64,000 nt of DNA from contig JABWDB010000009.1 in assembly GCA_019614645.1 (NCBI GenBank), positions 5,747,501 through 5,811,500 on the forward strand, given 5' to 3'. Source of the DNA: Stratiolaelaps scimitus (Eukaryota > Arthropoda > Arachnida > Mesostigmata > Laelapidae). A program made the position numbers and the translations under genes. How positions within the stretch are numbered: position 1 is the stretch's first letter; every line of letters starts with the position of its first letter. The notes beneath the pieces were generated by a model that worked only from the letters and a program-made list of their open reading frames with translations, had not been told where the DNA came from and did not search any database. Positions 14,496-26,258 of the stretch are shown here, in pieces.

Positions 14496-14652
14496 AGCAA
14501 TGCCAAAAAGTATTACTGTGGACGTTAAATGTTGGCTGACAGTCAGCTCGAAAGCACTTGTTCTCTCTTAGACAAAACGGAGGCCTGCTTATTATTTTAA
14601 TGGAACGCGCAATGTTTACTGTAGGACATGGTGCTGAAAGCTTCCAAAATAG

Positions 14653-14964
14653 TCTTGCGAAAAGGGTTCTGCTCGAGTATCGCAGAGAAAATCAGCGGAT
14701 GAGGTAGCTCAGCTGGCCCCGTCGTTTGGTGTTTTGCCTGCGTTCACCCTGAAACCCATCATCCCAGCCGTGGCAGTGATTGTCTTGCTCAGTCTCATCT
14801 TCTTTACTCACCACATCAACCGGTCGGAGGTCTGGCTCCGTATGTCTGGGGCTGGTCCCGGCCGGCAGTCAATAGTCGCGCCTTTTAATATGATTAGTGC
14901 AGAAAAAATAAGGACCGGTTTGCACGGTTATGTGAAGACAGTGGTTGTGAACAAAGCCGCCTAA
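14653..14964 (+). CDS. Open frame with one hydrophobic segment, doubtful
   Basis: An uninterrupted frame of about 103 codons ends at a TAA at 14962-14964. Its middle has a strongly hydrophobic stretch, PAVAVIVLLSLIFF, long enough to span a membrane, followed by a polar tail with several basic residues. There is no in-frame ATG before the hydrophobic part; the first plausible start codon there is TTG, which a eukaryote is unlikely to use. So it could only be coding as an exon. No clear acceptor was found upstream. It may simply be a chance frame. Confidence 0.12.
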   Translation, partial: SCEKGSARVSQRKSADEVAQLAPSFGVLPAFTLKPIIPAVAVIVLLSLIFFTHHINRSEVWLRMSGAGPGRQSIVAPFNMISAEKIRTGLHGYVKTVVVNKAA

Positions 14965-15353
14965 GGCTGGCGGCGCCCACAGGTTTCGCGTTTCTTGAGC
15001 GCTGGCACATCCCGTTCCCTTGCTTTTGCCTTCGTTCCTTTTTCCTGGCGCCAGCAAGTTCTCCGTTTCTTGACAAACATTGCACGTCATCTGTTAAGGC
15101 TAGCAAAGAGGGCCACACATACTTCTGCTCTCGCCCTACTCTAGCCTGGCCTAGCCTGACCGTCTCACCGACTCACCGCCCTCGCACTTGGGGGTTCTCT
15201 CGAGCAAGATCTCGCTCGAGACAAGACGCCCTGCTTGCGCTCTGCCTTACTGTGTCTTGCCGGTTTCCCAGGGTGGCGTAGCCAAGTGATTCCTTCCAGC
15301 CAAGCTGTTCAGTCAATCCGGGATTTAGTCAATCGCATTACCCTCAAGCGGTA

Positions 15354-15368
15354 GAGAGAGAGAGAGAG
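15354..15368. repeat. (GA)n microsatellite
   Basis: Short pure GA dinucleotide run. Confidence 0.85.
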
Positions 15369-16821
15369 TGACGGAGGCAAGGCGGGCCCCTAAGAGCAGT
15401 CATTTCCCTCTTCAACCTTCGCGTCCCTTCTTCTGGGCCGTGAACCGACGAGGCCGCCCCATCGTCTGCAAAGTCATACTACTAGTAGTAGTAGTGCTAG
15501 CAGTAGTAGGCTGCTGTAGCCTATGTCTCAACGCGCGTTCTCCCCTACTTTCCCTTTCTACACACCGCGCCCAGAAACCCCAACTGCCTACTCGCATACA
15601 CTCGGCCACCACATGACCCGTGGCCGTGGTAGGCCATTGGCCAGGCGACAAGCACGCTGTTGGTTGCTTGACTGTTCCCTGCCGGCGTCTTGTCTTCCGC
15701 TGCTGTTGCCGTCGCAGTTTCCACACGACTAGCAGAAGAGAAGCAGCTTCACTTGGCAGGCGTTTTCGCTGACACGGCGTTCTTCGACAACAGTCTTCGT
15801 TTCGTAGTCGGCCGTCGGTAGATGGCCGAAGAGGCTCGTAGCTCGGTTCTCGAAGCCGACAAGAGCGTGGCCAGCGTGCAGGAGTCGGCCTAAGAAACCT
15901 GAGAGGCGAGAGCAAATACAGAGCTATGGGACAGCCGTTGCAGGTCCGGCTCGGAAGTGTGGGAACTGTCCTGGTCGAAACGGGGACAAGGCCGGGCCTG
16001 CTAAGGAGCCGTTGTCCTCAAGAAACTAATTGCATGTTACGTGTTAACCCCATCGAAAGCGAGGGAGTAGGAGAGCTCGGAGTGTGTCCTGTCGTCTACT
16101 GATTCGGCCCATCTCCCTCCCTCCCTGTGTTCGTAACACCGAATACACTTTCTGTGACTCCTTTGCCGGGACCGGCCACCGTTTGCCTTTTTCCTCTTCA
16201 CTGAAGGACCACTCGCCCCCAGGCCAGATCAGGGTCCCACCACTTCGGCTATCACGTTAAACGCTGTCTGATCGAGCACGTCTTCGGGGTCGGTTCACCT
16301 AGCGCAGGCCACTGGCCTACGCGCTGCTGGGACTTAATGTCGATTTAATCTAGACGTCTACTCCACATCTACCGTCGGAGTCCAGTGAGCAAGCCTAGAT
16401 CGTCCTGGCGACAGGCTAATAGCTGCGAATACTATTTAGCCACGGGCGGCGCTCTGACCAACGGGCTCGGTCTATTCCTAGACCAATGTATATGGATTAG
16501 TAGCGCTTGCGTATTTTGCTCCGATGCTCGCATCGAGCTGGCAAGCAAAAAACCAACTGCCCGCCGCCGAACAACTACCCAAAGGCTTTGATTTGGAGGC
16601 GTTAAACGCGCGAACGTAATTTGTATACAGACAGCGTTTTTCTGCTTCTCAAAAATCGTCCGCATATCCGCCGACAGCCAACCGAGCGCCCTGTCTACCA
16701 TCTTTGTTACACTAGCGATTGCTCGCATTGGAGTCGTAACATTTGTCGGTCTCCGATTATAAACTCGCTCAGCTTTCCGCCATCGTAAGGACACGTACCG
16801 ACCATCGCCATTATACGCCAG

Positions 16822-16875
<54 letters not shown>
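16822..16875. repeat. (CT)n microsatellite, 54 bp
   Basis: Nearly pure CT repeat with one early CTTT interruption. It is the longest CT tract in the window. On the minus strand it makes an open frame of alternating E and R residues, which should not be read as protein. Confidence 0.95.
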
Positions 16876-16879
<4 letters not shown>

Positions 16880-17193
16880 GCCGGTATAGTCTTCGGTGAC
16901 TATGATGTGTACGCTCCATGCATCAGACATTTTAATATGGCTCCCTCATAGCCGACCCACCCCATCTAGCGTCACGGTGCTTGAGCCCTACTCACCGCAC
17001 GGAATCTATGTACGTGCATAGCTTTTACTCGTCACTTAAATATCAAGGCGTTGCTGGCGCGCGCTTGAAGCCGATTTTGTTTCGTGCCAATTTTTAATTC
17101 AGCTCAACCGTCGACTGCTCATCGTTCTCTCCCTCTCTCGTTTCCCTCTGATTTTTTATATTTTTTTTTTCCTGTAATTTTTGCTACTTTCAG

Positions 17194-17336
17194 TTAGTCG
17201 AATCGTGATTGCTGCCTCCATCTATGTCTTCACTCCTTCCAGTATCGAAAGCCTACCAGAAAACGTTATCTATCTGCCGCCCAAAGGTGCCGCATTCAGT
17301 AGAGACCTAACAGACCTATTTCTTTTTTGTTATCAG
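17194..17336 (+). CDS. Candidate internal exon, unknown product
   Basis: The acceptor is excellent: a long T-rich tract at 17150-17190 ends TACTTTCAG. Only one frame is open across the 143 bases. After two leading bases it gives 47 codons, including SSIESLPENVIYLPPK, and ends at a codon boundary in TTATCAG before GTATCAG. The end is itself preceded by a T-rich tract, so 17336 could instead be a second acceptor or a weak ratchet-type site. Third-position bias is neutral and the family is not recognised. Confidence 0.28.
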
Positions 17337-17439
17337 GTATCAGTATTCCTTAGCGTTTTCCTTTCTTAGCATTAGCCGAAATATTGTTATTATTATTATT
17401 GTTATCAAACAGAGACTCGAGAGAGCCGCTGCGTTTAAG

Positions 17440-17971
17440 CTTAGCAGCAACAGCAGCAGCGGCTTGCTCGGCTTTTCCGGTCGATCTCAAGACGCAACCA
17501 GAGCAACAGTGATGGCGTTCGCTCATCGTTTACGAACCGCTCGCTCGCCTATGCATGCCTATACATCGAAACAGCGGCAGCGGCAGCAGCAGCAGCACAC
17601 GCAAGGGCCGTTTTGTCGGCGTTTTGTGGCGCTTAAAAAAGAGCGCGCCAAACGCCACCGGGTGAGCTTGTGGCCATTACTCGGGATTAGCAATAGCATC
17701 AGCAGCAGCAGCAACAGCAGCAGCAACGACAACAACAACAGCCGCCGCCGCCGCCGCCGCCTCTTCGTCTTCATCCCATGCAGCCCCACGATCGCCATCA
17801 AACCGATGTAGCCCAAGAAGCAGACACACAGCTCGGACATCCTTTCTTCTCTCTCTCTTTCTTTTCTCTCTCTCTCTCTCTCTCTCTTCCTATCCACAAA
17901 AACAACAACAAGATCAACAGCAACAAGCAACAACAGCAACAACATCATAGACACGAAAACTTCTTCAGTTT
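17440..17971 (+). repeat. CAG/CAA and CCG triplet-repeat cluster with CT tract
   Basis: Runs of CAG, CAA and CCG occur at 17440-17460, 17572-17600 and 17696-17762, then a CT tract at 17847-17888 and a further CAA/CAG run to about 17945. In one plus frame this gives poly-Q/N ending in HRHENFFSF directly before GTGAGTGAG at 17972, a good donor. A poly-Q exon is therefore possible. The 245-codon minus-strand frame over the same DNA is low-complexity. Confidence 0.6.
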
Positions 17972-19424
17972 CGTGAGTGAGCAGGTCCATGTGTATGTAT
18001 TTGTGTGCGTAAGTGCATCTGTGTGCGTTCCCTTCTTTATATAGTGCGCGTAGATGCTGTTGCCATCGCTGGCATCGTTGCTCCTCCTCCTCGTCATCCT
18101 CCTCCTCTGCTTGACTTGCCTGCCTGCCTGTCTGTACCGGCTTACTACGGCCAGGGCCACGCACCGAGCGGCTCGCTAAGTCGTCGGACGAACTGCCGTT
18201 GGTGGAACGGTTGCTTCGTCTGCCGCCGGTTCGCCGCCTTCCATCAGCGCTAGTCGGTGCTATCTTCAGGCCGACGAAGCCGGGCACGACAACCATATCA
18301 TTACGTAATCGCCGCGGACAGATTCGCCTCGTGGGGATTAATTCGGATCGAGCGTCCGGCGCTCGTTTTATTTCTCTCTACCCTTCGCCCCCCCACCCCC
18401 TCTCGCTTCCCTGCTCCGATGCCCATTCTAATTCGTCTACGCGGCTGAAGACATTTTCGTGGCTCTCTCGTCTCCGTCCGTCGGATATATCTATCTATCG
18501 GCAATAGACCGCGGGGGAGGCTTGCTCGCGCGCGGTCGTTCATACGGCTTAGCATGTTTTCAGGATCAAGCCTCCAATCATGATCCACCCAACTCCTCGT
18601 CCACAGGATAGCTACAACGATGAGCGAGCACGATTCGGAGTATGTTCTCACCGCATCATGCTCGCGTTGTGTCAACTGTTGGACTCGGAACTCGGACCGG
18701 CCACCAGTACGGGCCAGCGCGGTGTCAGGCAGCAGCGAACACACGAATGTGGCGTATTTGCCCACCGAGGTTAAGCCCTATCTGCCCCCTGCCAAACCGA
18801 CGACGCACTGAAGAGTTATGGCGAATATTTGCGCACATAATGACTGCTATACGGACGGCCAAATCAGACGATATGACAAGGACAGGATGCGGAACGGAGA
18901 GATAGGCACGAGACAGTGATCTTTTTGATCAGACCTGCTGCCTGTTGTTTTTATTGTTGTTGTTGTTGTTATCGTCGGGCGCGCCTACAGCCGCCGTTTG
19001 GGTCATGGGGTGTTGCCACCCATCGAATGAAAATGGCCACCTGGCCTATTCAGTCGATCTCATCACGATCGATCCTCCCTCTACGAAACAAATCTGTTAT
19101 GCGCTTCGACCGGCGTCAGTCACTTTGTCGTCAATTGGACCACTTCGTGTCTTGCTGACGAGTGTTTCCGTAACAGGTTACTGTCTGTCGCCAATACACC
19201 AACGCGCGCCACGGCAATACAACCAGAGAGCGACACCGCAAATCAAAGCGAGGCCTTCACGTGCAAACCTCTTCGTCGGGGGCGCAGCCTCTAATGACCA
19301 GGCAGAAAAGCCATTCGTTCAGTCGATTGCGTCTTCGCGCTTACCACAACGCTCGAAGATGACTATTATCCAGTATACGGCACTCTAATCATCGCCCTTG
19401 AAAAATAACGAAAGAAAAAAAAAA

Positions 19425-19570
19425 ATATATATATATTAGCAATATATGTAAATTGGCGGCATCAGACGTCATTCGACTACGTTCTAAACACCTAAACACT
19501 GGCGGATCATTTCCAGCACTTCTCACGTTTACCGCCAGCCCATCTACGCTTATATATATATATATATACA
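19425..19570. repeat. Two short (TA)n tracts
   Basis: Pure TA runs at about 19425-19438 (after an A-rich run) and 19551-19569. The second ends in a CA step. Confidence 0.85.
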
Positions 19571-21069
19571 CGGTGCATGCTCGTCTCAGAAAAGATCGAA
19601 GCGCGCCGAGCGACCGCCAGCTGCACGCAAGCAAGCTAAATCAAATCATGCCAACGACATGGCGGACAGCATACAAGTCATGTGTATGCATCTGAGGCGG
19701 ACTATTAGTATTCTCATCAGCCATTTGAGAAATAAACTGTTCTATTGGCCGTTGCTGCTGCTGCTGCCGCTACTGCTCTCTCTCTCTCTCTCTCTCTGCT
19801 GCTGCTGCTACGAATCGTTGTCCGTTCGACGATTTAACGTCGAGAATAGCCATGGCAATGGCGGCAGGGGAACGGCCGGGGCTGGCAGGAAGGATGCTAC
19901 CTGTTGAGCATTATGGTGGCCAGCGTCTCGGCGTGGCCTCGAGACGCTGTTCAGTTCCGTTTGCGCGTCGCCCTCGTTTCCATGAAAGCTGCTTCGGTTT
20001 CACCGGGGGGCTGGACGCGGCGACCCCCGCTGCGCTCCAGCAACCCAACAGCAAGATTAGGCCACCGGTCGGTCGGTCAGAGACACCACCACTTTGAGGC
20101 GAATCGAGACGGAGCCAAATCGACAAAGCTGGCCGATTCGCTGCTCACTCCGTGAGCGATGGAACGAGCATGCTCCGCGCGCCGTTCTGTCGGCCGCTCT
20201 GTCCAGCCGGCTCGGCTCGAACGAAGCTCACTTGCAGCGATCGCTACCGACCGACGACGTCGTTGCCGCAGCGAGGAAGACGAGACGAAGCTAAATCAGA
20301 AAATGGCAAAATCTCAATCTGAAGCTTGTGGATAAACGCGACCTTTAAGAGTAGCAAGGTTGGGATGCGCATCGTGTAGCAACATCCGATGTGGAATGCA
20401 CTCAACTAGAGAAATAATCCGGCAAACAAAAAAAAAGAAGACAATAACGAACACGAGTAATTTCAATTTGAAATCAGCGAGCCTCAATTTTAAATTGCGC
20501 AGAACACGAGCCGAAACTCGACAAGCAACAATGACCCGATGCAATTTCAGGCGTCGGTGGAAATTCACACACGCAGGCCGTCGCTAGGCTCGTAGCTAGG
20601 CCATGTTCGCTGGCTAGAAGAGCCGATGGGAGGTAGGGCCACAACAATATGGTCGATAAGGTGATTGCCAGCCTAATTGAAATGCGTGCCCCGTCCTGTA
20701 TAACGAACATGCGCCGCCACTCATCTACTGACTGTGGTAGTTAACGACGAGATTATGCACTTGTAAACGGGATACTATTCAATATATTCTTAGTACACGT
20801 ATTGATTATTATTTCTAAGTAGTAGATACCTGAGTATATGGAGAGATATCGGGTGCACAGAGAGCAGACTTCATAATATGTTTACCAACACACAAGGGTA
20901 CACAGACGGCCAGGCCGGCAGGCATACATGGCTACATGTAATTGTGTGTACGTTCCGACAGGAATATTCGAACGCAAACTTGAATCAACTCCCTCTACTC
21001 ATTCTGGCGTCGTTTTGGCCAACAGCGGCGGTGGCGGCGGCGACGGGGCTGGCCGTTCGAGTGATCTAA

Positions 21070-21402
21070 TGTAATGTATATGTAATTTTCAATAAAGCAG
21101 CTCGAAGCGATGTGATGAGCCACTCACTGGCGGTGCTCGGCCCTGCCGCGATGGCCGGAGCATCGCGGCAGTTGACGATGCAGCAGGCAGCGAGCGCCAG
21201 AAGCCGGAGCGGTATAGTAGACGAAATTAGTCAATCAGTCCGCGACGAGTTCGCCCGGACCACCCGGCTCACCGAAGGGGGCCATGGCTCGAATTTTGTC
21301 TGCTCCATGAACAGTCCCTGCAGCGACGTCCGAAGCAGCAGCAAACACAGACAGCCCTGTCCTGATCGCCTGGATCAGTGGTGGCAGCGATGGCGGCGTT
21401 AG
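21070..21402 (+). CDS. Coding-like frame with GC-rich third positions, unknown product
   Basis: This frame is open from 21070 to a TAG at 21400-21402. From the ATG at 21115 the codons favour G or C in the third position, and the translation is of mixed composition (for example VDEISQSVRDEFARTTRL). An AATAAA at 21091 and an apparent protein end at 21067 lie just upstream, so a gene boundary may fall here. The frame should join the exon at 21584, which needs a one-base carry-over, but I found no strong donor that provides it. The link is unproven. Confidence 0.3.
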   Translation, partial: CNVYVIFNKAARSDVMSHSLAVLGPAAMAGASRQLTMQQAASARSRSGIVDEISQSVRDEFARTTRLTEGGHGSNFVCSMNSPCSDVRSSSKHRQPCPDRLDQWWQRWRR

Positions 21403-21583
21403 GCCATCACGAGCAGTCGTAGAACAGCCAAAGCCGGGTTCCCAGAGTGGTCCAACGCGGCCGGACACCAGACCCTCCCCGTTCTTTCATTCGAGTCGAA
21501 GCATACTGATCATCCCCATCAGCATACATCTCTTACCGCTAGTAGTTATACTGCTGGTGCTGTTATGTATTGTACGTTCACAC

Positions 21584-21935
21584 AGGAGCCGGTGGTGAGT
21601 ACACTGTGGTGCGATACTGCCGCTCCATGTCAAGCGCCGATCTGAGCTTCAAGCCGACGAGAGCCAACGACCGCCACCAGTTCAGCCGCGAAGCGGAGTC
21701 AACCGACTGCGACAGTTACCAGCTCATCGTTCAGCGGTCGCCCAACGCAAACATCGTACATGTGCCAACCCCGTTCGTCACTGGAGACATTAGCATGAGC
21801 AGTTCTACGCATCTTCGCCAGAACTCGTTACAGGACTATCGCCAAGAGGAGAACCGGAAAAGGGACAGGACCCTGCTGGAAAAGCTTCGCAAAATCCACT
21901 CCAGTGCCAAATGGTCGCGCACGAATCGAATATAA
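21584..21935 (+). CDS. Candidate terminal exon with stop codon, unknown product
   Basis: A pyrimidine-leaning acceptor ends GTTCACACAG at 21583. One frame is open for 352 bases to a TAA at 21933-21935. Two leading bases complete a split codon, followed by GAGGEYTVVRYC. About three quarters of codons end in G or C by hand count, a strong coding signature. The last part is basic and likely helical (EENRKRDRTLLEKLRK). No domain or signal is recognised. A second frame runs through the last 130 bases to a GTAAGT donor at 21950, so alternative splicing around the end is possible. The exon faces a minus-strand terminal exon at 22526. Confidence 0.45.
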
Positions 21936-22094
21936 TTATATTAGCTGAACGTAAGTCGTCTTCCCATGAATCGCCACGACGTCTCCCGACACAAATAGTC
22001 TCACTCATGAGTCCCTCACGACGAGGATCGACCAAGCGTGTAACCCGATGCAATTCGTAAGAATGAATATATAAATCGCTCGAATCGGCCAGCG

Positions 22095-22103
22095 TTTATT
22101 AAA
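22095..22103. terminator. Possible shared poly(A) signal between convergent exons
   Basis: The motif TTTATTAAA reads ATTAAA on the plus strand (22098-22103) and AATAAA on the minus strand (22100-22095). It lies about 160 bp after the plus-strand stop at 21935 and about 430 bp after the minus-strand stop at 22526. AATAAA and ATTAAA are the two commonest animal poly(A) hexamers. The downstream elements were not assessed. Confidence 0.3.
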
Positions 22104-22525
22104 ACAGCCGATCGCCACAGCTGCCTGCCTTGACACGTCACCTCCGTGCGTCAATTTGCTGATGATAATGACATCGTATGATACGAACGTAAAATGATAC
22201 GAACCCTGTGTCACCTTGACATGCACCATTCCACTTCAAGCACATATTGAGTGCTCCGAGACTGCCATAATGTATCGTGTGCCCGTACGAAGAGACGGTT
22301 GGGTACACCGTTGCTATTTACCGCCGCGGGAAATGATGTTCAATTTCCCCTATAGTGACGATGTCTCATAATCGATAGATTGAGAGATAGATTGGCTGGT
22401 GGTGGTGGAGGTCTATTAAGGTCTTGTCGGTATCTTTCTATGGCCATATTCTAATTGATGAATATGACCACTGCGCGACGGAGACGGATAAGCAACAGCA
22501 AGATTAAAGCGAACTTCGACGCGAG

Positions 22526-22689
22526 CTATGCGGGTTCATGTCGCACGTTATCGCGTTCGCTAACAATGAAGTCCACCAATAGGCAGAGAGCGTTTGGCTC
22601 AAAGTGGTGCCGCTGTAGCGCCGGGACCGATTTGACCACTTCGTCGATTTGGGTTGTGCACGCAGCAGCCCTGTCGCAGTCGGCATCCC
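22526..22689 (-). CDS. Candidate terminal exon with stop codon, unknown product
   Basis: On the minus strand, a branch-point-like TTTACTAAG and a pyrimidine tract ending CCGATAG make a very good acceptor at 22690. Two leading bases finish a split codon. Then 53 open codons, beginning DADCDRAAACTTQIDEVV, run to a TAG at 22528-22526. Third-position G/C rises to about 70% exactly where the exon begins and is lower upstream, which supports the splice site. It contains a hydrophobic LCLLVDFIV near its middle. No family is recognised. It would be the last coding exon of a minus-strand gene arriving from higher coordinates. Confidence 0.42.
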
Positions 22690-23102
22690 CTATCGGAAAA
22701 GACGGGAACGTCTTAGTAAATCGCTCGATATTCATACATAATCCGTCCCGTGTAATCAAGCGAGGCCACCGAACGTGGGTTGAATGCATGTTACCGTAAA
22801 CCTCAACGAGTCAAGTTTCGCAGAATCAACGGTGTAGGATATCTCGATAGCTGTACTGGAGTTCAAGAACTACAGATCAGGTCTAGATAAACGTTATGCT
22901 ACCGAACGGAAACTACAGGACATACTCACGCATATATGGCCCGAATATACTCGCCCACTGATTAGAGAGCTACGGATCCGGTGGTTGAACGGAATCTAAG
23001 TGGCTTGTTTAAAAGTTAGATTACCGTCCTTTTTCCGCTTGCCACCCATAGTAGTATAGGTGTATATGGTGCCACTTGTTACACATGATCGCCGTATGCG
23101 CA

Positions 23103-23124
23103 TATGTATATATATATATATATA
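23103..23124. repeat. (TA)n microsatellite
   Basis: Pure TA run of about 22 bases. Confidence 0.85.
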
Positions 23125-25019
23125 CATCGTATGGCAAGATCTGACACCTAACGTGTACCGCCTACATCTCTCTGTCTCTCAATCTTGCCTTTCTTCCTCT
23201 GCTTCCTCCTTGCCTGCTTCCCCTAGCCCCCCCCCAGAATCGTATTTTTCCTAAAAGAGACAGAAAAACAGAAGCTGGCCGAGAGGACAGCAGCCAGCTA
23301 CGTGAAAGATGAACCATCCGCGCTGCGTGAACGATCCCTATGACGGTCGGCTTTCTCCGACTTTTTCGGCTCGTCTCCATATTCGCTGGCCCTCGATTCC
23401 GATACGTGGCCGTCGATGGGGAAGACGGAAGACGTGCCACTGCTACTCAGTCCGGCGGGGCCGATCCGACCCTTTCCGGGCCGCGTACCGCACCGCTGCC
23501 ACCGAGCCGGCACTCACTGCTACATAGTACGCACTGCCACGCCGGCGTGACCTCCATGAAGAGGGCCACATACATACAGGCCCCCCTTTCTCTGGGATTG
23601 TGACACGCTGCTTGGCTCGTTCGTTCCTACCTAGCTAGCTACCTTCCTTGAACTCACTCATCCTCTGTCTCAGCCTCTCTCTCTCTCTCGTTCTTGCTCT
23701 CTAGCGCCCGTTCACTCCCGTTTCGTTGAAGGAACCAGCAACCGATTGAAGAGCGGCGCGAAGGCGAGCAACGGAAGCGAACGGAGATGGTAGCGACGTG
23801 GGTCGACTGTTGAATATTGCGCACGTCCTCTTCAGTCTCGTTCGTTCGTTGGTTCGTCCGCACGCTCCATAGCCGCGTTCTCCGTTCCCGTTCGTCGCGG
23901 TCCTCTGCAGTGTGGGTCCTCGAGCATCACTCTGCTGCACTTTCCTCCTCGCTACCAGCCGCGCCTAGTTAGCTGCTACTTCTACAACGCGAGTGCCGGG
24001 CCCTCCCTAACCTCGAAACTCCATCGTCTTATGCGTGTTGTAGTGGCGTGGCGGGGACGGGGCGCGCGGGGGAGTCAGGTTAGGCCTGGCCGGTTTCTGC
24101 TATTGGCTCGTGCGGCACTCGCGGGAACGGAACCTCTTCGCTGGCTTGCTGACTGATGTGTCGTGGCGTGGGGCCAGGCCAGGCCTTCGGCCGCCACGTG
24201 AGGAGGACGACGACTCTGTAGTGACTTCAAATTAGCGCGCATGCCTGTCGAACTTCTGCTGCTACAGGCCAGTCCACTGGCAGCTGCTGCTGCTACTGGA
24301 GCTTGGTTTCAGTCCGATATCAAAGGAGCAAAGGAAGCCGAGTCGCAACCGTCGCGGCACAGAGTACACTGCTCAGTCACTCATGCGCCAGGCAGCGGGA
24401 CTCCATGACAACCGATTAGCCATTCAGGGCGAGCTCCCACGACTTCTGCCATTGCTGCTGCTGCTGCTGTTGCTGCCACTCCAGCCGGAGAACCAAATGC
24501 GGAGCTCACACTGAACCAACCACTGGCGAACAACTCTCCTACCCGACTGCTGTTCAAAGTGGAAGAGCAGCTGACCTCAGTGTGAGGCACAAGCAGCCCT
24601 CCGAGAACAGCAGGAAAGCTGCTGCTGCTGCGGCGATCCCAACTTAGCGACTACAAACACAGATCCCCTTTGCCGATTAGGGAGAAAAGAAGAAGCTAGT
24701 CCCTTTCTTCTACCACTACCACAACTACTGCTACTAAAAGCTTCGCTCTCGAATGCCTAGCGTGGTTGGTTGCCATTGGTTGTCGGGAAACAGCGAAAAG
24801 CACCGGCAACTAACCACATCCTCACGATAACTGGCCGTGTCTAAGATTCGTCGCAGGCTGGGGCACACTCCCGAAAACAGATTCCGCCATCTGCACCTAA
24901 TTGCTGGCTGCTCACAAACAGAGAGCAAATTTCGGCCCGTGAGAACTTGCTGCCTTTACAGATGACCGCTGCATTCGATGCAGTCTCCTCGTGGGCAGTT
25001 GAATGTTGAAATCCTGCGA

Positions 25020-25040
25020 GAATATATATATATATATATG
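25020..25040. repeat. (TA)n microsatellite
   Basis: About 20 bases of alternating TA. Confidence 0.85.
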
Positions 25041-26057
25041 AAGGCAAAAGTAGCTGGACATACCTGTAAGCCTATGGAGTACCGAGATGACCCCACAAAC
25101 GCAGCCATTCCGGGAGGTTTATTTCCACTGGTACCTTCTCTGTGTCCCTCTATCTTTCTCTCTCTCTCGTTTCGTCTATCTTTCTGCAAATTGAGGCGTC
25201 TGTTGTCTCAGCATGGACAAAGAGCAAAGGCACCGCATTGCTTCCGTATAATCACCACTTCCAACGCTGCCAGCGGTGCTGTCCACCACAATCACTGCTA
25301 CTATTTCCTTCGGTTTCAACTAGTGTAGAAGATACGGTGCGCCCCATACGTCTTGCTCACACCACTTGAATCGAGGCACTGACTCTCGCCTGAGGCAGCC
25401 AGAGTCGAAGCATTCGACATTTTGAGCAGGCATAATGGACGTCGCATTTGGGCGCATATAAAAGCCGCCACCTATGGACAACAACAAGAAACAACAATAT
25501 CCGGAAGGTTTGATGGCCTTCATGCCCACCGCCCCCCCACCCACCCACTTCGCGCCGCGCCGCCCTTAGACCAAACCATGAGCACCATCAGTGTAATGGA
25601 AGATCTATAATCCAAACGCCACGACGTGCTGGCAGGGGCTGACTGGTGAGGAAGCTGGCTGTACGGGTGTTCAGTTTCATGTTTCAGACCGCTTTGCCTG
25701 TACAGTTGTATTTAGGGCGCACCGCCACGTACCCGACCGCAAGCTAACGGCCACTTTTGACGAACTCCCCCCGACCAGGATCCAGCGTCCCGCATTCGCC
25801 CTGCTGGAATTCGTCCTCGCCGCAGCGGCTCGCTGTAGTTTAGCTCGCCGCGCTGACGCGGGTGGCTGGCAAGCGACCAGTTCGCTGCTGGCTAATGGTG
25901 GCCAGTTCGCTGTAATGGGTGGCGTGCTGTCGGCCTATCACTCACCACTAATTCGGAGGAACCGTCGTTGCTACCGCCACAGCAGCAGCGAGCGGTCCCC
26001 ACAGACCCCGTCAGCTTGCTACCTCGTCTCCCATCATACGAGTGTGTTTAGCGGTGG

Positions 26058-26090
26058 TGGTGGTGGTGGTGCTGCTGCTGCTGCTGTTGC
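26058..26090 (+). repeat. Compound (GGT)n(GCT)n triplet repeat
   Basis: Six GGT units run straight into GCT units in the same phase, so an open frame through it encodes poly-G then poly-A. Confidence 0.85.
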
Positions 26091-26171
26091 TGTCCATTTC
26101 ATGGTGATGCCTGCTGCCTGCCTGGTTCACTGTCGCGGCTACAAAAAGTAGCCGCTGACGGGCGTTCGTAC

Positions 26172-26258
26172 AAGCGGGCGCGCTTTGCTAAAGGGTTCGA
26201 TTCAGAGGGCCAGCGTTCAAATTTGCATCGATTGAATTTCGGTTGAAGTTGTCGTTAC
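26172..26258 (+). repeat. tRNA-derived SINE-like fragment, copy B
   Basis: It shares with 14421-14495, in order, GCGC..TTGC, GGGTTCGAT, CCAGCGTT, ATTTGCAT, TTTCGG and GTCGT, with short insertions between the blocks. The order and spacing are hard to explain by chance. GGGTTCGATTC matches a polymerase III B box. It is diverged from copy A and lacks any intact tRNA fold. Confidence 0.42.

Larger units (their letters stand above)
6623..17193. other. Intronic or intergenic DNA, repeat-rich
   Basis: I find no convincing exon in this stretch. It contains the (TA)n loci at 8132 and 13914, C tracts at 9214 and 11651, triplet-repeat runs near 7558-7605 and 11973-12003, a SINE-like fragment at 14421, an open frame with one hydrophobic segment at 14653-14964 and a long CT tract at 16822. 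A good minus-strand donor-like site lies at about 8711-8716 (CTCCAG before GTGAG) and a plus-strand one at 12969 (GAG before GTACGT). Neither can be tied to an exon. Confidence 0.45.

Noticed and set aside
14700..14720. Perfect polymerase III A box (TAGCTCAGCTGG)
   Set aside because: No B box at the right distance downstream and no tRNA fold. It could be another SINE scrap, but one box alone is not enough.
15412..15915. 167-codon minus-strand frame
   Set aside because: It is Arg/Pro/Ser-rich with no codon bias or splice signals and is partly opposite a TAG triplet run.
17559..18296. 245-codon minus-strand open frame
   Set aside because: It is built from CTG/CCG triplets, a CT tract and a CTC run, with runs of one or two residue types. 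It lacks splice or start support.
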